64,000 nt of DNA, taken from Cellulomonas sp. URHD0024 (GTDB taxonomy: Bacteria; Actinomycetota; Actinomycetes; Actinomycetales; Cellulomonadaceae). A program made the position numbers and the translations under genes. The DNA is taken from the NCBI RefSeq assembly GCF_000426185.1, contig NZ_KE384505.1:688915-752914 (forward strand). Direction: 5' to 3'. Below the pieces are notes generated by a model. The model searched no databases and was not told the origin of the DNA. It saw only the letters and a program-made list of their open reading frames with translations. Below are positions 7,155 through 15,182 of the stretch, piece by piece (position 1 is the first letter of the stretch; each line of letters opens with the position of its first letter).

Positions 7155-7730
7155 GTGCCTGCAGCCCTTCCGCGATCTACGCCTCGCGCGCTCGCGACCC
7201 GCCGCCGAATCCAGGAGGTTGCGCTCCGGCTCATCGAGGAGCGGGGATTCGACGCCACGACGGTGGCGGATGTCGCAGCCGCCGCGGGGGTGTCGCACAT
7301 GACGTTCTTCCGGCACTTCCCGACGAAGGAGGACGTCGTCCTGGACGACCCCTACGACCCGATGCTCGCCCAGGCGGTTGCTGCGCAGCCAGCGGGGTTG
7401 CCGCCTCTCGAACGGGTGCGTCGAGGTCTGCTGGGGACGGTGGCAGCGGTCGACTCAGACGACTTCGACCGTGAGTCGCGACAGCGGCTGCGCCTCGCTG
7501 CCCAGACGCCGGCCCTGCGTGCGCGGATCTGGGAGAACATGGCCCGGACGCAACGCACCGTGGTCGACGTCCTGGTCGAGAGGGGTGTCGGCGCGAACAC
7601 CGCGGAGGCGGCCGTGGGCGCGTGCCTTGGTGCCGTGACGTCGGCGTTGCTGCACTGGGGCCATGACGGCCCTGGGGGTCCCAGCCTGGCGGACGCGCTG
7701 ACGGATGCGCTGGAGGTGCTGCGGCCGTGA
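7155..7730 (+). CDS. TetR-family transcriptional regulator of the ABC exporter operon
   Basis: The 191-residue protein has the TetR DNA-binding domain at residues 10-60: TRRRIQEVALRLIEERGFDATTVADVAAAAGVS then HMTFFRHFPTKEDVV. The remaining helical part is the ligand domain; its ligand is not predictable. The palindrome overlapping its promoter implies autorepression. Its stop overlaps the GTG of the ATP-binding protein gene, so regulator and transporter form one transcript. This is the usual layout for a drug- or metabolite-inducible efflux pump. Confidence 0.9.
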   Translation: MPAALPRSTPRALATRRRIQEVALRLIEERGFDATTVADVAAAAGVSHMTFFRHFPTKEDVVLDDPYDPMLAQAVAAQPAGLPPLERVRRGLLGTVAAVDSDDFDRESRQRLRLAAQTPALRARIWENMARTQRTVVDVLVERGVGANTAEAAVGACLGAVTSALLHWGHDGPGGPSLADALTDALEVLRP

Positions 7731-8470
7731 CTGGTCTGCGTGCGTGTGGCATCGTGCGTCGGTTCGGGCCCGTGACGGCGGTCGATGGCGTCGACCTCGA
7801 CGTCCTGCCGGGGCAGGTGCATGCGCTGGTCGGGCTCAACGGCAGTGGGAAGACCACGCTGATGCGGATGCTGGTCGGCGTCCTGCGCCCCGACGAGGGT
7901 CTGGTCCGGTTCGATGGGGCGGCCGGTCCCCACGGAGCGCTGACGGGCCACGTGATCGACGTACCCGCGGCGTACGGGGAGCTGACCGTCGCTGAGAACC
8001 TGTGGGCGGCCGCGCGGCTGCGTGGTGTGCCGGGAGCCGCTGCACGTTCGGCCGCGGCCGTGGCGGCCGCCGCGGTGGGTATCGACGACCTCGTCGGTCG
8101 CCGCGCTGCCGGCCTCTCGCTCGGTAACCGTCAGCGGCTCGGTCTCGCGTCCGCGCTGGTCCACGACCCCGAGGTGCTGATCCTCGACGAGCCGACGAAT
8201 GGGCTGGACCCCGCGGGCGTGCTTGCGGTGCGCCGGCTGCTCCTGGACCGCGCACACGAGCACGGGTGCGCGGTGCTCGTCTCCAGCCACCACCTCGACG
8301 AGCTCGCGCGCATCGCCGACCGCATCACCGTCCTGCACCGCGGGCGAGTGGTGGGGGCACTGGAGCCCGACGGCGTCGATCTCGAGGCTCGGTTCTTCGC
8401 GATGGTCGCTGAGGCGGACGGTCTCGACCTCTCGGCGGAGCCTCCGCTCGTGCCGGGAGGGCGGTCATGA
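7727..8470 (+). CDS. ABC transporter ATP-binding protein
   Basis: The 247-residue ATPase has Walker A GLNGSGKTT near residue 36, a Q-loop region with VIDVPAAYGELTV, the signature LSLGNRQRL near 127, Walker B VLILDEP near 147 and a switch His in SSHH. The signature deviates slightly from LSGGQ, as in many DrrA/CcmA-type exporter ATPases. It energises the adjacent membrane protein encoded by the next gene (4-base ATGA overlap). Together with the upstream TetR regulator this is a small two-component exporter; the cargo is unknown. Confidence 0.93.
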   Translation: MTGLRACGIVRRFGPVTAVDGVDLDVLPGQVHALVGLNGSGKTTLMRMLVGVLRPDEGLVRFDGAAGPHGALTGHVIDVPAAYGELTVAENLWAAARLRGVPGAAARSAAAVAAAAVGIDDLVGRRAAGLSLGNRQRLGLASALVHDPEVLILDEPTNGLDPAGVLAVRRLLLDRAHEHGCAVLVSSHHLDELARIADRITVLHRGRVVGALEPDGVDLEARFFAMVAEADGLDLSAEPPLVPGGRS

Positions 8471-9246
8471 GTGCTGCGTGGACGACGGAGGTCCTGAAGC
8501 TACGACGGTCACCGGTCACTCGCACCGCATTCGCCGCGATGGCGCTGATCGCGCCGCTCTTCGCTGTGGGAGCAGCGCTGCTCATCGCGCGGGGGAGCCC
8601 GACCGGCACCGGCTCGATGGCGGGTGCCAAGATCGCCGGCATGGTGCAGGGCACCGGCTGGGACGCGGTCACTGCGGGCTTCGGGCAGGTCGTCTCCGTG
8701 CTGTGGCTGCTGGGTACGGGGATCGTCGCTGCCTGGTCCTGCGGCCGTGAGTTCTCGGACCGGACCCTCGGGCAGCTGCTCGCCCTGCCGACGTCGGCCG
8801 GCCGGATCGCGATGGCGAAGCTCGGCTCGGTTCTCGTGTGGGCCGCGTCGACGGTCGTCGCGGCGGCCGCCCTCACGCTCGTCGGGGGAGCGGCGGCCGG
8901 ACTTGGCGCGCCGACCGTGGACGACCTCCGTTCGCTGGGTACCGGCGTGCTCGCGGGGGTCGCCGCCGCGTGGTTGGCGCTCCCGTTCGCGTGGGTGGCG
9001 ACGGTCGGCAGGGGGTACCTCCCCGCGGTCGGTGCCCTGCTGGGCGTCGTCCTGGTCAGCCAGGTGGTCGTGCTTCTCGGTGGTGGGGCCTGGTTCCCCT
9101 GGGCGGTCCCGTCGCTGCTCGTCGGAACGGGAGGTGAGACGGCCGCGGTCGCGGTGTCGCCCGTCGGTGTCGCGCTCGTGGTCGTGGTCGGTGCACTGGC
9201 CTGGGGTGTCACGGTCCGTGCGTGGGCGCGACTCCAGCTCATGTGA
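8467..9246 (+). CDS. ABC transporter permease (ABC-2 type)
   Basis: The 259-residue protein is mostly hydrophobic with about six membrane segments, starting at TAFAAMALIAPLFAVGAALLIA after a short cytoplasmic basic N-terminus (LKLRRSPVTR). The pattern, including ELRRS-like N-terminus and CGREFSDRTLGQLLALP loop, is that of ABC-2 exporter permeases such as those paired with bacitracin- or antibiotic-resistance ATPases. It overlaps the ATPase gene by four bases and is the last gene of the TetR-regulated operon. Confidence 0.88.
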   Translation: MSAAWTTEVLKLRRSPVTRTAFAAMALIAPLFAVGAALLIARGSPTGTGSMAGAKIAGMVQGTGWDAVTAGFGQVVSVLWLLGTGIVAAWSCGREFSDRTLGQLLALPTSAGRIAMAKLGSVLVWAASTVVAAAALTLVGGAAAGLGAPTVDDLRSLGTGVLAGVAAAWLALPFAWVATVGRGYLPAVGALLGVVLVSQVVVLLGGGAWFPWAVPSLLVGTGGETAAVAVSPVGVALVVVVGALAWGVTVRAWARLQLM

Positions 9247-9557
9247 GCCACGATGACATCGCACGGGGCGGCGAGAGGCTCATGGGTCACGGTGCAGCAC
9301 CTGTGTTCGTGCGGTTCGCCGACCGGACGGTGCACCAGCGTTGGTTGCTCCGGCTGCCCATCGTCCTGTTCGGGTGAGGCTCGGCGGCCTGAAAGGCGAT
9401 AAGGGTGCCGCTGTTCTGCGCGCCTGCACCGGACGCCATCCATCCGCGTGGAAGGAGCTGGAGCCGACAAGCCTCCGCGTGGCGGTGATCGGGCGCAGAG
9501 GCGGCGCCTCGGTCGCTACGGTCGGGACCTGATCCAGCTCATCGAGGAAGGTCGCCC
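9247..9557. other. Gap with no certain gene; one possible 31-codon remnant
   Basis: The only coding-like signal is 9282-9377 on the plus strand, ATG to TGA, reading VHQRWLLRLPIVLFG at its end. This resembles the start of nitroreductase/deazaflavin-type proteins (RWLLRLPIxLYRxGLG) and may be a truncated relic. I see no RNA gene. The last 25 bases hold the ribosome site (GAGGAAGG) of the antiporter gene. Confidence 0.35.
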
Positions 9558-11129
9558 GTGTCGCCGGAAGTCCTGATCGCCGTGCTCGTGGCGGGCATCA
9601 TCGTGCTCACTCCGCTCGCGGACCGCCTGCGGGTCCCGTTCCCCGTCCTGCTCACCCTGTTCGGCCTGGCGGTGCCGCTGATCCCCGGAGTGCCGAACCT
9701 CTCGATCGAGCCGGACCTGATCCTGCCGCTGGTCCTGCCTCCACTCCTGTTCGCGGCGACGCAGCGCGCGACGGCGCGTGAGTTCCGGGAGAACGCCCGC
9801 CCGATCCTGCTGCTTGCCGTCGGGCTGACGGTGGCGAGCGCGGCCGCAGTCGCCGTTCTGGCACACGGAGCAGGCCTGGGGTGGGGCGCGGCCGCGGTCC
9901 TCGGCGCGGTCGTAGCACCTCCCGACCCGGTGGCGGCCACAGCGGTGGCACGCCGCCTACGGCTCCCTGGACGGCTCGTGACGATCCTCGAGGGCGAGGG
10001 GATGTTCAACGACGCCACCGCACTCGTGCTCTACAACGTCGCCGTGGCAGCCGTCGTCGCCGGGGCCGTGACCGCAGGCGAACTGGGGATCAGCCTGGTG
10101 CTCGCGGTCGGCGTCGGTGTGGGGCTGGGCCTCGCCGCCGGTGTCCTCACCAGGTTCGCGCTGGCACGGCTGCACGCGGCAGCCGCCGAGACGACGTTGA
10201 CGGTCGCGGTCCCGTTTGCCGTCTACCTGGGCGCGGATCAGCTGCGCGGCTCGGGCGTTCTCGCGGTGCTCACGCTGGGCCTGTACCTGCGGAGCTACGC
10301 CCACCATGCGTTGACCTCGGAGGGCTGGTTGCTCGGTCGCGCGGTCTGGCGCTACGCCGACTACCTGATCACCAGCCTGGTGTTCGTGTTCATCGGCTTC
10401 GAGCTCACCGAGATCCTGCGCACGAGCCCGGACCGCAGCACGGCGCTCGCGCTGGCGGCGTGGACGTGTGCTGTGCTCATCGCGGTGCGCTTTGCCTGGG
10501 TGCTGGGCACCAGCGCGCTCTTCGGTCGACGCCGACGACGCTCGGTCGCCGTGCCGATCGGGGGGCGTGAGGCCGTCGTGACGTCCTGGGCGGGCATGCG
10601 CGGCGTCGTCACGGTCGCCACCGCACTCGCGATCCCGGCAGCGGTCTCGAGCGGTGCGGCGTTCCCGGGCAGGGACTCGATCGTCGTCGTCGCACTCGTG
10701 ACCGTCCTCGTCACGCTCGTCCTGCAGGGCCTCACCCTCGCTCCGCTGGTGCGATGGCTGCGAGTGGGGTCGTCGGACGACGGAGCTGACGAGCGCAGGA
10801 CACTTCGCCGCAGGGCGATCCGCGCAGTCCTCGACGCACTCGACGGTCCGACCGGCGCGGCCTACCCCGACCGGGTGCGGCAGGCCGTGCGGCTCCAGTA
10901 CGAGGGCTATCTGGCCGCGCAAGATGCCATCGGGACGGCTCGGCGGGGCAGCGTCCAGGACGAGGGGGACACCGGTGACGACGAAGCGGTCGGCCGGTTG
11001 CTGCGCGCGGTGAGCGAGGTCGAGCGTGCCGTCGTCCTCGACGCAAGGGGCGAGGGCGTCGTGAGCCCCGACGTCGCCGACGAGGTCCTCGACGAGGTCG
11101 AGCGCCGCGCACTGCGCCAGCTGGAGTAG
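9558..11129 (+). CDS. CPA1-family Na+/H+ antiporter
   Basis: The 523-residue protein starts at GTG after GAGGAAGG. Around twelve membrane segments fill residues 1-410. The ion-site motif of electroneutral CPA1 exchangers is present as EGEGMFNDATALVLY near residue 155, and APPDPVAATAV precedes it. SWAGMRGVVTVATALAIP is the conserved NhaP/NHE region further on. A cytoplasmic tail of about 110 residues, acidic and helical, is typical of bacterial NhaP-like proteins and can sense pH. The protein would export Na+ or K+ in exchange for protons. It appears monocistronic. Confidence 0.92.
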   Translation: MSPEVLIAVLVAGIIVLTPLADRLRVPFPVLLTLFGLAVPLIPGVPNLSIEPDLILPLVLPPLLFAATQRATAREFRENARPILLLAVGLTVASAAAVAVLAHGAGLGWGAAAVLGAVVAPPDPVAATAVARRLRLPGRLVTILEGEGMFNDATALVLYNVAVAAVVAGAVTAGELGISLVLAVGVGVGLGLAAGVLTRFALARLHAAAAETTLTVAVPFAVYLGADQLRGSGVLAVLTLGLYLRSYAHHALTSEGWLLGRAVWRYADYLITSLVFVFIGFELTEILRTSPDRSTALALAAWTCAVLIAVRFAWVLGTSALFGRRRRRSVAVPIGGREAVVTSWAGMRGVVTVATALAIPAAVSSGAAFPGRDSIVVVALVTVLVTLVLQGLTLAPLVRWLRVGSSDDGADERRTLRRRAIRAVLDALDGPTGAAYPDRVRQAVRLQYEGYLAAQDAIGTARRGSVQDEGDTGDDEAVGRLLRAVSEVERAVVLDARGEGVVSPDVADEVLDEVERRALRQLE

Positions 11130-11310
11130 CACGGCAGGGTGTCGTCATCGCCGCGGTCGCGAGGGTCCGCTGGGCGCTGGCCGGCGTCGCACCAGGGACA
11201 GTCGGCGTCGCGGCGTGCCCCCACCGCGCTCGCTCGCGTCGTTCCGGTAGGGGCAGGCAGGCCGCGCGAGAGGCGTCATCACGCGGATCCATCGCTCCTA
11301 TGCTCGTGAG

Positions 11311-12180
11311 GTGCGAGCGACCAGGGTGGTCCAGACGCGCCTCGGTGCCGTCGAGGTCATGCTCCTGGGCGGCGACAAGCCGCCGGTGCTCTTCTTCCCG
11401 GGAGGGCATTGCGCGGCGAGTGTCGACTGTGGGTGGAGCATCTACACGTCCGGTGGCTACGGCATCGTGTCGTTCTCCCGACCCGGCTACGGCGCCACCC
11501 GGGTGGGGCAGCTGAGCGCTGAGGAGTTCGTGCCGGCGGTGGCGGAGTGCTGCGACCGGTTGGGAGTCACCCAGACGGCCGGGGCTGTGGGGGTGTCCTT
11601 CGGCGGCATGCAGGCGATCCACTGCGCGGTGGCCCTGCCAGGGCTGGTGCCCCGCCTGGCCCTGCACAGCTGCGCCCCGTCCACCCACGCGTATCCCGAC
11701 TCGACTCGGCAGGCGCTTCTCGGACCGCTCGTGTTCGGTCCCGGGCCGCAGGCCGTCGCCTGGTCGGCGATCGCACGGCTGGTCGGCTCGGAGGCGGGCC
11801 TGCGCAGAATGGTCGCGAGCCTTTCGACGAGGCCGCTCGACGACTGGTGGCACACGTGGTCGGCGGACGACCGGGCCCGTGCCCGGGAGCTGTTCCGGAC
11901 GATGTCCTCCGGGGCGGGGTTCGTCAACGACCTGCGCCAGGGGCGAGCGGAGCGTGGAGACTACCGGCACCTGTTCCAGACCGAGGTGTGCTGTCCCACC
12001 CTGGTGACTGCCTCTCGCGACGATGGCGGAGTCGCGTTCAGGCACGCCGAGGACCTCGCGGGGACCATCGCGGCCGCCACGCTCGTCGAGCTCGACGCAC
12101 CGAGCCATCTGTTCTGGATCGGGCCGGCTCGTGCCCAGGTAGAAGCGGCCGTGCACGAATTCGTCGCGACAACCGCGTGA
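11311..12180 (+). CDS. Alpha/beta-hydrolase fold protein
   Basis: The 289-residue protein has the hydrolase features in order: VLFFPGGHCAAS oxyanion region, SRPGYGATRVG, nucleophile elbow GVSFGG (Ser near residue 95) and a late SHLFWIG with the expected catalytic His. Thus it is likely an esterase, lipase-like or peptidase-like enzyme; substrate unknown. TATGCT at 11299-11304 lies six bases before the GTG, suggesting a leaderless transcript, although GTGAG directly before the start could act as a weak ribosome site. It is convergent with the ArsB/NhaD-type gene. Confidence 0.85.
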   Translation: MRATRVVQTRLGAVEVMLLGGDKPPVLFFPGGHCAASVDCGWSIYTSGGYGIVSFSRPGYGATRVGQLSAEEFVPAVAECCDRLGVTQTAGAVGVSFGGMQAIHCAVALPGLVPRLALHSCAPSTHAYPDSTRQALLGPLVFGPGPQAVAWSAIARLVGSEAGLRRMVASLSTRPLDDWWHTWSADDRARARELFRTMSSGAGFVNDLRQGRAERGDYRHLFQTEVCCPTLVTASRDDGGVAFRHAEDLAGTIAAATLVELDAPSHLFWIGPARAQVEAAVHEFVATTA

Positions 12181-12215
12181 CAGGCGGCGTCGTCCAGCGC
12201 CCGGGCGATCGCGGT

Positions 12216-13505
12216 TCAGGTGTAGCGCAGGAGCAAGTAAGGGATGCACAGGGCGACGGTTACGGCGGCCGTCGGCAGTCCGTAACGGAGCCAGCCCTTG
12301 AAGGTGAGCAGGAGGCCATTCCTGCTCGCAACTCCAGCGGCGACGACGTTCGCGCTGGCGCCGACGAGGGTGGCGTTTCCGCCGAGGTCCGCTCCGAGCG
12401 CCAGCGCCCACCAGAGCGCCCCGTCCTTCCCGAGGGCGGGGTTTGCGGCGATCAACGACGCGACGACCGGCGACATGGCAGTGACGTAGGGGATGTTGTC
12501 GACGAATGCGGAGATGACAGCGGAGCCGATCAGGACCACGAGCAGGGTCGCGACGACGTCACCGCCGGTGAGCTCGGCGATGCCCGTGGCGAGGGCGTCC
12601 AGAGCACCGACCTGGACGAGGGCGCCGACGAGGATGAACAGGCCCATGAAGAACAGGAGGGTCTCCCACTCGACGTCCGCCAGTAGTTCCCGTGCCGTCA
12701 GAGGTGAGAGCAGGATCATGATGCCGGCGCCGATGAGCGCCACGATCGCCGGGGCAACTCCGGTCTGCCGCTGGAGCAGGAAGCCCGCCAGGATCAGCCC
12801 GAGCACGACGAGGCTGCGGGCGAGGGTCGACGCGTCGGTGATCGCCTCGCGCTCGTCGAGCGCCAGCAGCGCGTCGGCGCGGGTCGGGTCACCGTGCAGC
12901 GATCGCCGGAACAGGAGGCGGGACATCGCGACGAACGCGACCAGCACGACCACGACGATCGGGCCGAGGTTCACGAGCATGTCGTTGAACGTGAAGCCGG
13001 CGTGGCTCGCGATGATGATGTTGGGTGGGTCGCCGACCAGGGTCGCGGTACCGCCGATGTTGGACGCCAACGTGAGGGCGACGAGGAAAGGGACGGGTGG
13101 CAGCCCGAGCCGATCGCAGACCAGCAGCGTGACCGGTGCGACGAGCAGGATGGTCGTCACGTTGTCCAGGAGCGCAGACGCTGCGGCGGTGACCAGGACC
13201 AGCAGGACGAGTACTCCGAACGGTCGGCCGCCGGCAAGCTTGGCCGCGCGGATGGCGAGGTACTCGAACACGCCGGTCCGCTTGAGCACCGCGACGACGA
13301 GCATCATGCCGAGGAGCAGGAAGATGACGTCCCAGTCGATGCCCGTCTCGTGGGAGTAGAACGCCTGGTCGGAGCTCAGGATGCCGAGGCCCAGGACGAG
13401 CGCGGCACCGCCCAGCGCGGCCGCCACCCGATGGATCCGCTCGGTCGCGATGAGGACGTACGTGCCGACGAAGATGGCGACGCTGACCCAGGCGAGCCCC
13501 GTCAT
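12216..13505 (-). CDS. ArsB/NhaD-superfamily (SLC13-like) membrane transporter
   Basis: The 429-residue protein begins at ATG 13505, whose bases overlap the stop of the CBS gene (ATGA). It has about eleven membrane segments and the duplicated half-site motifs of the ion-transporter superfamily: DNVTTILLVAPVTLLV with GGTATLVGDPPNIII in the first half, FVDNIPYVTAMSP with GGNATLVGASANVV in the second. These repeats build the substrate and ion site. Substrates in this superfamily include arsenite, Na+/H+ and dicarboxylates; the sequence alone does not decide. No arsR or arsC gene is nearby, so arsenic resistance is not supported. Confidence 0.88.
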   Translation of the reverse strand: MTGLAWVSVAIFVGTYVLIATERIHRVAAALGGAALVLGLGILSSDQAFYSHETGIDWDVIFLLLGMMLVVAVLKRTGVFEYLAIRAAKLAGGRPFGVLVLLVLVTAAASALLDNVTTILLVAPVTLLVCDRLGLPPVPFLVALTLASNIGGTATLVGDPPNIIIASHAGFTFNDMLVNLGPIVVVVLVAFVAMSRLLFRRSLHGDPTRADALLALDEREAITDASTLARSLVVLGLILAGFLLQRQTGVAPAIVALIGAGIMILLSPLTARELLADVEWETLLFFMGLFILVGALVQVGALDALATGIAELTGGDVVATLLVVLIGSAVISAFVDNIPYVTAMSPVVASLIAANPALGKDGALWWALALGADLGGNATLVGASANVVAAGVASRNGLLLTFKGWLRYGLPTAAVTVALCIPYLLLRYT

Positions 13506-13942
13506 CGGGCGAGGTGCGCCATCAGCTGGCTCGCGGTGATCGCTCCCAGCAGCACGCCGTCCTCGATCACCACGACCAGGGGAACGTGTGCAGCAGCCAT
13601 CACGGCTGCGATCTCGACGAGCGTGGCCTCGCCGTCGACGCTGTGCGGTCGTCCGGGGTGCTCCTGCGCGGCCAGCAGATCGGAGACGTGCAGGCTCCTG
13701 AGCCGGGCGACGAGGGCGTCGGCAGATGACTCGTCCCATACCCGACCGAGCGCCGGGTCGTCGAGGACGTAGCGCGGCAGCACGACCCGCAGCACCTGCG
13801 AGGCAGGCACCACGAGGTGGCGCGCGTTCGACAGCACGACGACCCCCGGCAGCCGTGAGGCCTCGATCTGGCGGAACGCCGCCGTCGCGAGATCCGACGG
13901 GTCGAGCACGTCGACATGTCGGACCAGGTCGCGGGCGTGCAT
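13502..13942 (-). CDS. CBS-domain pair protein
   Basis: The 146-residue protein consists of two CBS motifs: residues 1-60 (MHARDLVRHVDVLDPSDLATAAFRQI, then SRLPGVVVLSN) and 85-146 (LHVSDLLAAQ, then HVPLVVVIEDGVLLGAITASQLM). Such pairs bind adenine nucleotides or related ligands and regulate linked proteins. It precedes the ArsB/NhaD-type transporter with a 4-base overlap, so a role as nucleotide-sensing regulator of that transporter is the simplest inference. No DNA-binding domain is present. Confidence 0.85.
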   Translation of the reverse strand: MHARDLVRHVDVLDPSDLATAAFRQIEASRLPGVVVLSNARHLVVPASQVLRVVLPRYVLDDPALGRVWDESSADALVARLRSLHVSDLLAAQEHPGRPHSVDGEATLVEIAAVMAAAHVPLVVVIEDGVLLGAITASQLMAHLAR

Positions 13943-14027
13943 GCCGAACAGTCTGGCAGCAGCCTCGTCCCGCTTCTCGCGCTCACGAACGACATCGCTT
14001 GCGCCGGTACAGCCATCCCGTCACGGG

Positions 14028-14260
14028 CGCGAACACGCGGCGATCGCCAGGGAGGAGAGGAGGACCCAGGCTGAGCGAACGCTGATCGTCGACCTGGTCC
14101 GCCGTGACCAGGTCAAGGGCAAGCTCGCTGAGAACGTCTCCGCCGCGGGCTTGCCAACCCTCGTGGCCGCGGTCGGGGACGGCCTCCGGATGCACGCCCT
14201 GCTTGATCCCGAGCTCGATGTGGGAGCAGCCCTCGACGCCTTCGAGACGTTGATCGGGAG
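14028..14260 (+). pseudogene. Fossil C-terminal fragment of a TetR-family regulator
   Basis: The plus frame from 14028 reads REHAAIAREERRTQ, then LIVDLVRRDQVKGKLAENV and LVAAVGDGLRMHALLDPELD, ending AALDAFETLIG. This is the end of the ligand domain of TetR proteins that carry a LVDGLxLHALLDPEL motif. There is no DNA-binding domain and no plausible start; upstream sequence is antisense to the CBS gene. The frame runs on into the tRNA gene. It is a truncated relic, probably left by an integration or deletion beside the tRNA. Confidence 0.65.
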
Positions 14261-14289
14261 TCCACGCAGTTGGGAGCCTGCAGTTCAGA

Positions 14290-14365
14290 TGGTGCCCGCG
14301 AAAGGACTCGAACCTTCGACCTTCTGCTCCGGAGGCAGACGCTCTATCCACTGAGCTACGCGGGC
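14290..14365 (-). tRNA. tRNA-Arg (anticodon CCG), CCA encoded
   Basis: Read on the minus strand, the acceptor arms GCCCGCG and CGCGGGC pair exactly, followed by the discriminator A and an encoded CCA. The D arm (TAGCTCAGTGGATAGAGC), an anticodon stem TCTGC/GCAGA with loop CTCCGGA, and the T arm with GTTCGAGTC are all present. The anticodon is CCG, reading CGG arginine codons, which are abundant in a genome of this composition. A degenerate TetR fragment abuts its 3' side. Confidence 0.95.
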
Positions 14366-14423
14366 CGGTCACCGTCCGGGGACGATGCGGTGCACGACAC
14401 TACCAGCCGTCGGCGACGCGCGA

Positions 14424-15080
14424 TCAGCGCGTCTCGCCGAGCAGGGCGGACAGGTAGCGGTTCGTCTCAGCGGCGGCCTGCGCGTGGTCGCCCGCGACGA
14501 TCGCCTCGATCAGCGCGTCGTGCGAGTCGTGCCCGTGCGTGTCGGTGACGAAGTTGAAGCGGATGTTCTCGCCGATCGCGGCCAGCAGGTTCTCGTACAG
14601 CTCGGTCAGGACGGGGTTGGCGCCCGCACGGACGATGGCGCGGTGCAGCGCCAGGTCGGTGGCGACCATCGCGTCGAGGTCACCGGCCTGGTAGGCCGCC
14701 GACCTCTCGTCGCGACGCTCCAGGAGGGCCGAGGAATCGAGCGGAGTGCGTCGCCGGGCCGCGAGCCGGGCGGCCTCGACCTCGAGCGCACGCCGGACCT
14801 CGACGACGTCGCGCTGGCGGGCGTCGGCGATCTGGCGGCCCATGGTCACGGCCAGCTCGGAACGTGAGAGGACGTAGGTGCCCGATCCTTGGCGGCGTTC
14901 GAGCAGCCCGGCGTGCACCAGCGACTGCACGGCCTCGCGCACGGTGTTGCGACCCACGCCGAGCAGGTCGGCGAGCGCGGGCTCGGGCGGGATGCGCGCC
15001 CCGACCGGCCACTCCTGCGTCGTGATCCGTTGGCGGAGCTCGTCGACAGCGGTGTCGATCAGTCCGGTCCGTCGTGGCAT
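14424..15080 (-). CDS. GntR-family regulator, FCD (FadR) subgroup
   Basis: The 218-residue protein starts at MPRRTGLIDTAV, after AGGGAG. Residues 10-75 form the winged helix (DELRQRITTQEWPVGARIPPE, then GVGRNTVREAVQSLVHAGLL and RQGSGTYV). The C-terminal FCD domain contains the metal-site residues of the family in DLALHRAIV and a late histidine in DTHGHDSHDALI. Effectors of FCD regulators are usually carboxylic acids. It is divergent from the MFS gene with about 100 bases between starts, so it probably controls that transporter. I could not identify its operator with confidence. Confidence 0.9.
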   Translation of the reverse strand: MPRRTGLIDTAVDELRQRITTQEWPVGARIPPEPALADLLGVGRNTVREAVQSLVHAGLLERRQGSGTYVLSRSELAVTMGRQIADARQRDVVEVRRALEVEAARLAARRRTPLDSSALLERRDERSAAYQAGDLDAMVATDLALHRAIVRAGANPVLTELYENLLAAIGENIRFNFVTDTHGHDSHDALIEAIVAGDHAQAAAETNRYLSALLGETR

Positions 15081-15182
15081 CCGGTTAGGCTCCCTGTCCA
15101 GGCATGCGGTGCAGTCAACACCGGCAGTCGGGCTGACGCCAGACCTGCGTTCCGCGAGCGTGCTGGATCGGGAGTGCTCGAG

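Noticed and set aside
14178..14548. Short plus-strand frame with KGLEPSTFCSG near the tRNA
   Set aside because: It is the tRNA-Arg gene read through; such peptides are common false genes.
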